Source: Fagopyrum homotropicum
Taxonomy: Eukaryota > Streptophyta > Magnoliopsida > Caryophyllales > Polygonaceae
Assembly (NCBI GenBank): GCA_033239125.1
Contig: BSWB01000002.1
Coordinates: forward strand, 85,990,560 to 86,054,559
DNA: 64,000 bases
Reading direction: 5' to 3'
Shown: piece after piece, positions 55,161-64,000 of the stretch
Layout: each line of letters starts with the position of its first letter
Position numbering within the stretch: the first letter of the stretch is position 1
Translations under genes and position numbers: made by a program
Notes under the pieces: model-generated
The model's input: the letters and a program-made list of their open reading frames with translations, nothing else
What the model was told of the DNA's origin: nothing
Database searches by the model: none

Positions 55161-56514
55161 ATGGGTTTCACTTTGGATTTGGCTCTAAGACATTCTAAAC
55201 ATCTCTTAACAACATGTTCTACATCCCTAAGCATATGAGGCCAAAAGAAGTGTGAGGTAAGCATAGCATAAGTCTTATCTCTCCCAAAATACCCCATTAA
55301 TCCTCCTTTATGGGCTTCATCAACTAATAACATCCGAAGAGAACACCTAGGGATACAAACCTTATCAGCCTTAAACAAGAAACCATCAAACAAGTAGAAC
55401 TTATCTAGAGCACCCTTAGCCACACATATCTTATAGGTTTCACCAAAATCAGCATCATCAACATATAATTCCTTAATATACACGAAACCTAGCACTTTAG
55501 AATCAAGGTTGGTCAACAAAGAGTGTCTCCTAGATAATGCATCAACAACTACATTTTCCTTTCCCTTTTTATACTTGATAACATAAGGAAAAGTCTCAAT
55601 GAACTCCATCCAACTACCATGTCGCCTATCTAGTTTATCTTGACTCCTAAAGTGTTTTAAAGATTCATGATCAGAATGCAAGATAAACTCTCTAGGCCAC
55701 AAGTAGTGTTGCCATGTCTTAAGTACTCTAAACAAAACATATAACTCCTTATCATAAGTAGAATAGTTAAGACATGCTCCTTTGAGTTTCTCACTAAAGA
55801 AAGCAATAGGTTTACCTTCTTGCATAAGAACACCTCCACTTCCAATTCCGGATGCATCACACTCCACTTCAAATGGCTTGTTGAAATCTGGAAGAGCAAG
55901 CAAAGGTGCATGAGTGAGAACCTCCTTAAGTTTATTAAATGCATGGTCCTGCACACTACCCCACACAAATGGCGTGTTCTTCTTGCATATTTCCGTCAAT
56001 GGGGCTGCAATGGTGCTAAAATCACGCACAAAACGCCTATAGAAGCTAGCAAGACCATGAAAACTCCTAACATTGCCAATAGAGCTCGGAATAGGCCAAT
56101 CTCGAATGGCCTTGATCTTCTCCTCATCCACTTGTAAACCGTCTATGCTCACTACAAACCCAAGAAAAATAACTTTATTAGTGCAAAAGTAACATTTCTT
56201 AAGATTGGCATACAAGTGTTCATCTCTAAGAGTAGAAACAACTTCCCTTAGATGTCTTTCATGATCCTCTAGTGATTTGCTGTAAATGAGAATGTCATCA
56301 AAGTAAACAACAACAAATTTACCTATAAACTTTCTCGAAACATGGTTCATTAATCTCATGATAGTAGAAGGAGCATTAGTAAGTCCAAATGGCATAACAA
56401 GCCACTCATATAAACCAAACTTGGTTTTAAAAGCAGTTTTCCACTCATCCCCTTCCTTCATCCTAATCTGATGGTATCCACTCCTAAGATCAATTTTACT
56501 AAACATAGTGGAAC
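55046..56514 (-). pseudogene. TE-G RT, RNase H and integrase zinc finger
   Basis: An open segment of 486 codons, the longest of the window. RT motifs: MFSKIDLRSGYHQIRMKEGD, MPFGLTNAPSTIM and VVVYFDDILIYS. RNase H: ECDASGIGSGGVL, TYDKELYVLF, HSDHESLKHF and VVVDALSRR. Then the integrase HHCC region (FLFKADKVCIPR, VVKRCLECLRAKSKV). The upstream end was split from the rest of RT by the insertion of solo LTR C after the codons for DELHGS. The downstream end is lost by a 1-nt deletion. Confidence 0.92.
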
Positions 56515-58355
56515 TGTTACGCTAAGATCGTGTGATGTGTGTACGCAATAAGCTTTAAATTTATACTCGTTATATTTATCCTAACTCCTAGCGAACCCGC
56601 AGTGTACGGGACGTTTGTAGTAGGGATAGTATTCCGAGGTCGAACACAAAGACTAAGGTGAAATCGAGTCAAACAATGGTCATAGATAGTGTGGATCTAA
56701 TCAAAGAAAAGGTCAAGGAACAAAGAAATGAAAATCTCGATATTTTTGGTTGGTTTTTTTGTAGTGATCAAGCAAGGATCACAAATCAAGCAAGACAATA
56801 AAACAATCTAACAACTCAACTAGCAAACAAACAAGTAACTCAAAACACAAGTATATGATCAAGAGAGAAAAATGGATTCTTGAGGTCAAGATTTCCAGTT
56901 ATGGCATTTGACTCAAGGTTCTAAGGATTCTAAGGACAAGCTGCGGTGTTGGGGAAACGCGTTTCACTAATGGAAGTAATCACCGGGTAAGTCTTTCACT
57001 TCACTAGTCCCGCATCTAACTCCTATTACCGGATAGGTCTCAAGGGGTTAAAGTAGGGAATTCTGCACAAACCGGATACTACTTAAGGGGTAACCCTCTC
57101 CTTACCGGGTAAGTCTCGGAATAGGGAAGTCTCAAGCAATAATCCTAGCACACTCGATCCAATAGCGGCTTATGAGGCTCACTACTACCTAGTATTCATC
57201 ATCTTAGGTATCTAAGGTCGGAAATCATCGGGTAGATCTCTTCCCTCACTTAGATTGATAGCATTAGGTGATCTTAAGCTAAATTAGACTTAATAAACAC
57301 TAGGATTTAACAACCTAACACCCTAACATACAGATTCATCATTTAAATAGCAACAGGAGAATAAATCGGGCTGTTCTACAGCTAAATCGGCCGATCTGGC
57401 TGATGATCAGGCCGATTTTTCTCTCTGGTTAAGGTTTTGTTCAATCAAATCATCCTAAACTAACATATAAGTCCATCCTATCATCACCCAAGCCACAACC
57501 ATCAATCCATCACTCCAGAATCACAATAAACTAGCCAATAGTATGCATATCAAGATCCAAAATCATCATACAAGCATACATGGTTCTCATAGATGAATAA
57601 TGAAAGATAAGCAAGTAAAATCAATAAATCTCAGCTTAATCTAAGTTGTAGCAAGACTTACAAACTCTTAAATGAAGATCCAAAACGTTCCTAACAATCC
57701 TTGCAATAGTTCTTCAATCCAAGACTACAAAAATAACTCAAAATCATTCAAAACCTCACTATCACTCCTAGAATGGTGTTCTTCTTCTTCCTTTAATCCT
57801 TGAGAGTTTTCTTCTCCTCCCAATCTTGCCTCCAATGGATGAGCTGTGAATGAGAGAATGTGGGAGAGGAGAGATGCCCAGTAACAGCTTTGCAGGACCA
57901 CTTATATTCTCCACCAAGAGCAAGGCCGGATCAAGAGATCGTGGGACACGTGGCTTAAGCTGTTGAAGGCAGGAAAATCGACCCAGAGATAAAAATCGGC
58001 CGATTTATCTGCTAGTTGGTCCGATTTTCTTCAGCAGAAGCATGCTATGATCGTCTAGCCATGAGTTGCTCCCTTGCTTGCACCAATAGTGCTCTTTGTG
58101 TCCTTTGTTGCTCCAATTATGCTCCTCCAAAGCTTTGGATGTGTACCACCATGAGGTTTGGCCCTCGAATGTATCGTTTATTGTCTAAAAGACCCCCGAA
58201 ATACCTACAAAGCAATACACAAGTCCGTGTAGACGTATCTTGATAAAATACGTGAATTGAGTGCAAACGTCGTGAATTAGTGCTAAACCATGCATGAATG
58301 AGTGAGAAATCTATCTAAATGATTACCTAAACCTAAGTCATAAATTGTGTTATCA
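56515..58355 (-). mobile_element. C: solo Athila-like LTR inside TE-G
   Basis: 1841 bp with TGATAACACAATTTATGAC on minus (like TE-A) and a TGTTAC start on plus. It is flanked by GGAAC at 56510-56514 and 58356-58360, a perfect target duplication. No internal region remains, so unequal recombination between its two LTRs has removed it. It carries four TTACCGGGTAAG-type motifs (about 56985, 57024, 57101, 57227) and AAATCGGCCGATTT palindromes (57386-57395, 57993-58006). It is the youngest layer of the nest. Confidence 0.92.
57993..58006. repeat. Palindrome AAATCGGCCGATTT in solo LTR C
   Basis: A perfect 14-bp palindrome, with ATCGGCCGAT at 57386-57395 and half-sites CAGGCCGATTTTT (about 57408) and GGTCCGATTTTC (about 58018). 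Confidence 0.9.
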
Positions 58356-59302
58356 GGAACCATGAAGCTCATCTAACATATCATCAAGGCGTGGGATAGG
58401 GTGGCGATACTTAATGGTTATGTTATTGATGGCCCTACAATCAACACACATCCTCCAAGTATTATCTTTCTTAGGCACTAAAAGCACGGGGACAACACAT
58501 GGACTAAGGCTTTCCCTTACATAACCCTTATTTAAGAGCTCTTGCACTTGGTTTCTAACCTCTTGGCTCTCATTAGGGTTCATTCTGTAGGCTGGCCTAT
58601 TCGGTAAGGTTGCTCCCGGAATGAGATCTATTTGATGCTCTATACCTCTCAAGGGTGGTAGGCCATGGGGTATCTCATTAGGAAACACATCCTTAAACTC
58701 CTCAAGTATGGCTACAATGCTAGGTGGAAGATTTGCCTTAGTTTCATCACTCACTAGCGCTAACTTCTTACATAAGGTCATCAAAGTGATTTCTAGAGGA
58801 AGATAAGCACTTTGAAACTCAGATTTGGCTACTAGCAAAGTAGAGGCCATTTGTGTGTTAGTTGAAACTAAAAGGGTATTAGAAGGCTCTATAGGCTCGT
58901 TTTTGGAATTATTTGGCTTACTACCCTTCTTAGCTTGGTCTACCCCTTGTTCACTTGCCTTTTTCTTCTCAAATGCCTAAGCTATTTGTAAGGGAGTCAT
59001 AGGCTTTAAGGTTACAGGTTTTCCATTAAAAGTGAAAGTATACCTATTAGTGTAACCATCATTTAAGACTCTCCTATCAAATTGCCAAGGACGACCTAAT
59101 AAGATATGACAAGCTTACGTAGGCACAACATCACACAAAACATTATCCTCATAATGGCCTAAAGTGAATGTGACCTTAACTTGCTTATTTACCTTTAATT
59201 CTCCACATTCATTCATCCAATGAAGCTTATAAGGTCTAGGGTGATAGAAAGTTGTTAATTACAGCTTATTAACCAATTCGGTGCTAGCTATGTTATAACA
59301 AC
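58356..59302 (-). pseudogene. TE-G protease and RT N-terminal region
   Basis: The open part, 58353-58850, has LEEFKDVFPNEIPHGLPPLR, NRPAYRMNPNESQEV, VPKKDNTWRMCVDCRAINNI and ends at MLDELHGS where C interrupts it. Upstream, the frame crosses a TAG near 58978 and TAAs near 59115 and 59266. The protease block HILLGRPWQFDRRV is recognisable. IIDGG ends in a frameshift caused by an extra G in a G-run at about 59303. Confidence 0.87.
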
Positions 59303-61151
59303 TACCCCCCATCAATTATAATATTACAAACCTTCCCTTTAACCAAACATCTAGTGTGAAACAAGTTTTCCCTTTGGTTATCCTCACAAGGGGCAGGTTG
59401 TATACTAAGGGCTCTCCTAGTTATCAAAGCATTATCATGTGACAAGCAAACATCCAAAACAGGCTCATCATGCTCAAAATCAGATTCAACACAAGCAATA
59501 GACTCGTTTGGAACATCCAAATGAAATAGCACATAGTTATTAGCTAGGAATGAACTAGGGTGATCAAACAACACACGTTGAGCAAGCAAGCAATCCCCTT
59601 GTTCATATACTATTCCATCATCCGAATCAACATCATCACTAGGCTCGATTTCATTAGATTCAAGTTCTTGCTCAGATTCTGATTCATATTGGCCTAAATG
59701 ATTTATTAGCAAAGTTCTCCTATTCGGACAATCTTTCATCATGTGTCCTCTACCTTGACACTTAAAACACACAACACCTCTAGCCCTAGAAGAAGAAGAG
59801 TTATAAGTACTCCCTTGAGGTGGTTTAGGGGCTGCAGTAGGCGTCTTAGGGTAGATTGGGCGTGTGGGAGCTTGCTCGGGGACTGTTTTGGGGGCTTCGT
59901 GGTTGTATCCTCCGTGTCGGTTCCCTCCTTGTTGTTTCCATACATTTGAGGTCCCAAATGAGCTCTTTATGCCTTGACTCCTCCCTTTTATCTTCTTCTC
60001 GACTTTGATGGCGAGATGTAGTAATTTTGTCATAGTAGAGTAGGGAAACAAATCCACCTTGTTAGCAAAACTTGAATTAAGGATACGGAGATACCTGGCC
60101 ATAGTTGCTTCTTCATCCTCACTAACATTGGCCTTCACCATAGCCATTTGCATGGCATTGTAGGTCTCCTCGGAACTCATTGAACCTTGCCTCAAGTTTT
60201 CCAACTTTTGCCTCAAGTCCCTCCTATAATGTTGGGGAACAAATCGAGCTCGCATGATTGCCTCATTTGTGCCCATGTTGCAACTTGTGGATCCATGTTT
60301 CGCCTCCTTTCCTTCACAAGCTCATTCCACCATATCAAAGCATAATTAGTGAACTCAAGGGCTGCGTAATGTACCTTTTTATTCTCGGGAAAGTTGTGGC
60401 ACGCCCATATCTGCTCAATCTTCGTCTCCCAAGCCATGTACACATCCGGATCACACTTGCCTTCAAAGGATGGGATCTTGATCTTCACCTTGCCTAGATC
60501 ATCTTGCTCATGATCTCGCCCTCTCCTTTGGTGTCTATTGTCTCTCCTCCCTTCACAATCTTCCTCTTGCCTCCATCTATACTCACGCCTCCCATCTTGA
60601 TCCCTCTCATCTTCTCGTCTTCTATCTTCACGCCTCCTATTTTGTTCCATCCTTCTTTCCACGTTTCTCATCCATTCCTCATCTTGCCTCCAGGCTTCCT
60701 CTTGCCTTCTTTCTTGTGCATAATCATAGCCATCATCTTCGGACTCCTCATTATCTCCATCCTGTGTGGTGCTAAGAGAGAAATTAGCATAATGACTGTT
60801 ATCATGAATAGGAGGTTTAGAGTTAGAATGATGTCCCTGTGAAGCATTAATGGGAATCTTCTTGGCTTCGTTGAAAGCTTCTTGTTGGCTGTCAAGAGGT
60901 ACTCGTCGATGACTTATAGTTAAGGGTTTAGAACCTGCTCCTTTCTCAAAGTGATGGCCTAGTGCCTTAGTTAGGGGAAATGAGGTGTCTTCTTTAGCCT
61001 TATTAGTCTTAAGCTCAGTTATTTTCCCTTGTAAACCCGTAAGCCTATCTTCAATGGCTTTAAATTCTGCTTGCATCATAGCCTTCATCATGCTAACCAA
61101 ATCTGCCGGACTAGACTCCGGTTGCTTCTCGGTATGATGATCACTAGACAT
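59303..61151 (-). pseudogene. TE-G gag and nucleocapsid
   Basis: Start ATG 61151 (MSSDHHTEKQPESSPADL). The N-terminal third is charged (MEQNRRREDRRRED-type repeats, 60570-60700). Capsid: KIPSFEGKCDPDVYMAWE and YALIWWNELVKERRRNMDP. A 1-nt deletion near 60260 moves the remaining part (MRARFVPQHYRRDLRQKLEN, 59302-60276) to another frame. The CCHC knuckle is CFKCQGRGHMMKDC; an acidic linker and the protease start follow. One missing base is the only damage seen in this gag. Confidence 0.9.
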
Positions 61152-62180
61152 CTTGTTAAACACAACAGAACAAACAAACACGTTAGATTAGATCAAAACA
61201 AAATCCTCTCTAGTGTGTCTCTCGAGTGTTTATCCCTCACTCTAAAGTGATGTGATAAGACTTTGCTGATGGCTCACCTTGTAGGATATAACAACCTTGT
61301 GTGGGTAGTGTCTAGTCAAATATAAGCTAACACGAAACAACAATTGAATTAATCAAGGTATGTCCTAGGCTGACTCAACAAAAGAAAGAAAAAAATAATG
61401 ACTCAAGGAATGGACTAGTTGTATGAATGAGATGTACAACCAAAATGACCCGAAATATAGACTCAAGATAAGCTAAAAGAACCTTACTCGTAAGTGCCTC
61501 AATTTGCAACCTCAAACACCAAAATCAACAACTAAGGTCGGTTTAGGGTAGGGTGGCCGAATGAAAAAGGCTTGGAATGTAGGTTTCTTCCTCTTAATCA
61601 ACTCTTGCAAGAACAATGTTGTTAGTTCAATAACTTAGAGCTAAACACAATGCAAACACAAAGCTGAATTCTACTTTTCTTTTCTTTTTTTTTGGTTCGT
61701 CCTTCTCTTTTTTTTTTTTTTAATATTCTGGACAACAGCTTTCCTTTTTTTTTTTATCTCAGCAAAATAAAAACGAAAATTAAATAACAAGAGGGTAAAT
61801 AGGGAAACGACTAAAAAGAAAAGATATGGCTGAAACAGGATTATGGAAAAAATATGAAAAGATATGGTTATTTTAGGATTAAGGAAAGATATGGCTGTTG
61901 CAGGATTAGGGTTTACGAAAAACAATAGGTTAGGGTAGGTTTTGGCGGCATGAAAGTGGTGGTGGGGCTGGCGTGGTGGTGTTGGTGTTTGTTGATGACT
62001 TCGGTGCTCAATTCGTTGATCAAGAACAACAAACAAGTTAGAATTCAATCAACTTAGAATAGAAGAGAGAAAAACTGAAGAAAAGAAAAGACTACAAAAG
62101 ACAATGATCAATTGCAATGATCAAAACAAACTCTTTTTGTGATTTTATGACTCTTTTGATGATGGTTGAACGTCCCCAAA
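61152..62180 (-). other. TE-G leader
   Basis: Non-coding region between primer site and gag. Poly-A/T runs at 61678-61692 and 61713-61725. Small Lys/Phe-rich frames here are composition artefacts. Confidence 0.6.
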
Positions 62181-62192
62181 GCTCTAATACCA
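62181..62192 (-). other. TE-G primer-binding site
   Basis: TGGTATTAGAGC on minus has one mismatch to the initiator-Met complement. It lies 2 nt inside the 5' LTR. Confidence 0.85.
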
Positions 62193-62194
62193 AT

Positions 62195-62948
62195 TGATAC
62201 GGGGATCAACCCGTTTAACGATCTAGACGAACAACCTGGAAACAATGGAATGAAACTTAGATATGGAGGAACGATAAGCACGAAAATATAAAGATAGATG
62301 GTTAAGAAGAACCGAATAGAACTATGGAAGAACCCTTGAACGATGAATTCAAGAACCAATCCAAAAGACTAATCAACCCTGCTTCTACAACTTGACACAA
62401 TCAATATGGAGATTGAAAGCACCAAGAGGATGCTTATAAACAACTTGCAACACTAATCCCTAAGGAGATCAACTCAGACAAGAAGAGTTAAGCCAAAATC
62501 ACAATCACAAAGCTCTCCAACAGGCTGTAAATCACCAATCTGCAACAGCAGCACAAAAACTGTGTTTAACGTGTATTTTCTGGATTCCCCTTGACTAGCA
62601 CGCCTAATAACATATATATAGTGTTTAATATGTTAATGAACTGAAATAATTAAATAAAGGCCCATTAAGACATAAGTTTGGGCTTTTATTCTAAAAAGAC
62701 TTAAAAACACTTAAAACAACCAAATAAGCTTATTTAGCCAATTTGGAACATTTCAACCTTATGCAGAACCCTTAGGCGTGCAGCTTGTTCCTTGGTGGAC
62801 CATGATCATCATCAAGGCTCGTTGGCTCATGGAAGGTGAGTTAGGTGGTTCATGGTTCATGGTTAGAAGCAATGCATCCATCTCAGCTTGTAGTTTAGCT
62901 TGAGCCCTTGTTAAGGGACCTTGACTTAGCTTGGATGATCCTTCATCA
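62195..62948 (-). repeat. TE-G 5' LTR
   Basis: 754 bp with a TATATATG element (about 62610). It is a partner of 53488-54242. Confidence 0.92.
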
Positions 62949-63227
62949 ATAGTAGTGTTATGTGTACGTTATGGCTGGAGACGGCTTTCTTCCATGCCAT
63001 TGTGATGTGATTAGTGTTTGGCTAGAGATGATCTTCCTCTAGGCCTTGTTTAGAGTTGATGATAGTGTTGCTGGAGTGATGATTCCTCCATGATGTGTTT
63101 GAGGATATAGAATGTTATAAGTTACAATAATACCTGTGAGAGGGAGTATTATACCTCGGCTTATGGGTCCGAGAGGCTTTGGGGATCTTGCAAGTTTCGG
63201 GACGAAACTGTTTTTAGGGGGGTGTGA
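62949..63227 (+). other. TE-F 3' tail right of TE-G, with hairpin and polypurine tract
   Basis: Further copies of the CTGGAGAYG-TTCCTCCATG repeats. Then AGTTTCG-GGA-CGAAACT at 63193-63209, a hairpin also seen in element I at 43044-43060. Last comes the purine tract AGGGGGGTGTGA directly before the LTR. Confidence 0.75.
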
Positions 63228-64000
63228 TGTAAGAGCCTTAGTCTTTGGAGCCTAGGAGTCTTGTTGAGCTTACCTTGATCCTGGCAGCCGCACCTGCGCA
63301 CCACATGGGCCGCCCCAGCTGCTAGGTGCCCCTGCGGCTTTGTGTTGGTGCAGCCGCATTCGTTGACTCTTTGACTTGTGCTTTGCGGCTGGATTCTCTT
63401 ATAAGTCTTGCCTTGCTTCAGATGAGGGGTTTCTTACCTCTTTCCAACTTCTTCATCCTCTCTACGTTCTTCATCTCCTTCCTTTCCTCTTCTTGATCTT
63501 CCTTTGAGTTTGTGAGAAGTTTTGAGAGTTTGCTTGAGGCTTTGAGCTTGGATGACCTTGGAGATATTGCTGAGTGTTGTTGCTGTGGTGCTAAGGTTGT
63601 GAGGTGGATTGATGCCCTTGGATGTTGCCTAGGGTTTGTTGAGGTGAGATCTTCCTTCCCCATCTTCCTTTCTTTCTTCCACTTTGCTTCTTTCTTCCTT
63701 TCTAGCCTAGAATCACAAGCTAGACTTGTGTTGGATCCTTTCTTGGATGGTTGATGATCATATATGTGTATATATGTGTATATGTTGTTGTGGTATGTTG
63801 AAGAAGTGAAGAGAGTTTAGAAAGAGATCGAAGAGAAGTCGGGACCAACTCTCTGCACAATTGGCCGCCCCTGCGCCTGGTGTGTGAGCTGCCCCTGCGC
63901 CTAGTGTGAGCCGCCCCTGCGCCTCATAGGGTCAACCTTGCATTCCTTGCTTCTGTTGGTGCATACCTTGTTGGTATGTCTTCCTTCCTTCCTTTCCTTT
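63228..64000 (+). repeat. TE-F 3' LTR, partial
   Basis: It matches 49475 onward; the window ends inside it. A segment present in the 5' copy (about 49513-49530 and 49596-49620) is missing here, and the second GC-rich array is longer (three units at 63862-63915 against two). Confidence 0.88.

Larger units (their letters stand above)
53488..62948 (-). mobile_element. TE-G, Ty3/gypsy chromovirus-type element with nested solo LTR
   Basis: LTRs 53488-54242 and 62195-62948 have identical TGATACGGGG / CCTTCATCA edges and the perfect 5-bp duplication ATAGT (53483-53487 and 62949-62953). The element is 9.46 kb, of which 1.84 kb is the later solo LTR C. It encodes gag, protease, RT, RNase H and integrase in gypsy order and is a diverged relative of TE-1. 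By eye the LTRs differ at about 22 of 754 positions (3%). The primer site carries one mismatch (TGGTATTAGAGC). Confidence 0.93.
49475..64000 (+). mobile_element. TE-F, Del/Tekay-like Ty3/gypsy element, continues past the window
   Basis: 5' LTR 49475-51276, primer site 51281-51293, a short leader, filler fragments (51487-51798), decayed RNase H-integrase-chromodomain sequence (51799-53230), 3' tail, purine tract 63216-63227 and a 3' LTR from 63228. TE-G (53488-62948) sits in its 3' tail. Gag, protease and RT are missing. Both TE-F LTR starts read TGTAAGAGCCTTAGTC. Confidence 0.86.

Noticed and set aside
61671..62048. Lys/Phe-rich frame in the TE-G leader
   Set aside because: Caused by poly-A/T runs; no similarity and no conserved start.
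1..64000. tRNA, rRNA or structured RNA genes
   Set aside because: The only tRNA-like sequences found are short primer-binding sites complementary to initiator-Met or Asp tRNA 3' ends; no full cloverleaf was recognised.

Overview
The window is nuclear DNA from a flowering plant, very probably a eudicot. The signs are low GC, long (TA)n tracts, a single intron-rich RING-H2 ubiquitin-ligase gene, and LTR retrotransposons of plant-only lineages (Athila/Tat, Sirevirus, Del/Tekay-like and CRM/Reina-like chromoviruses). Nothing bacterial, organellar or viral-episomal was seen. Almost everything outside 23.3-36.4 kb is retroelement, much of it nested.

Layout. (1) 1-1050 and 8742-9510: an old, unassigned repeat remnant split by TE-1. 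(2) TE-1, 1051-8736, minus strand: a complete Ty3/gypsy chromovirus-type element with 5-bp target duplication TAAAA, LTRs about 97% identical, and a polyprotein broken by several stops. (3) TE-A, 9551-23283, plus strand: a 13.7-kb Athila/Tat element inserted in a (TA)n microsatellite. It has gag, protease, RT, RNase H, integrase and an Athila-type 3' ORF, and its 3' LTR carries a truncated piece of another gypsy element (H). (4) 23.3-25.7 kb: a degenerate minisatellite split by a MITE-like element. (5) 25.7-35.9 kb: the one convincing host gene, a BIG BROTHER-like RING-H2 E3 ligase with seven coding exons. Its introns hold a LINE tail, a truncated copia element (K), (TA)n tracts and a hairpin MITE. 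(6) 36.4-36.8 kb: a foldback made of rearranged pieces. (7) TE-B, about 36.8-40.9 kb, minus strand: a non-autonomous Athila-like element with one 309-codon coiled-coil ORF and no pol. (8) 41-64 kb: a nest about six layers deep. A decayed Del element (I) is followed by Sirevirus E; E is interrupted by Athila-like D; D by Del/Tekay-like F; F by chromovirus G; and G by solo LTR C, which has a perfect GGAAC duplication.

The most interesting signal is not a gene. Several unrelated retroelement lineages here each carry their own short, repeated, GC-centred palindrome (TE-A TCTCGGCCGAGA, TE-B CCACGGCCGTGG, TE-C AAATCGGCCGATTT, TE-D close to TCACCTCGGTCGAGGTGA, TE-E TCAAGGCCTTGA, TE-F AGCCGC-CCCT-GCGGCT). 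The palindromes lie in LTRs and in linkers between coding domains. In addition, the four Athila-type LTR families share a four-copy array of a TTACCCGGTAA-like motif with conserved spacing, although the rest of their LTR sequence has diverged.
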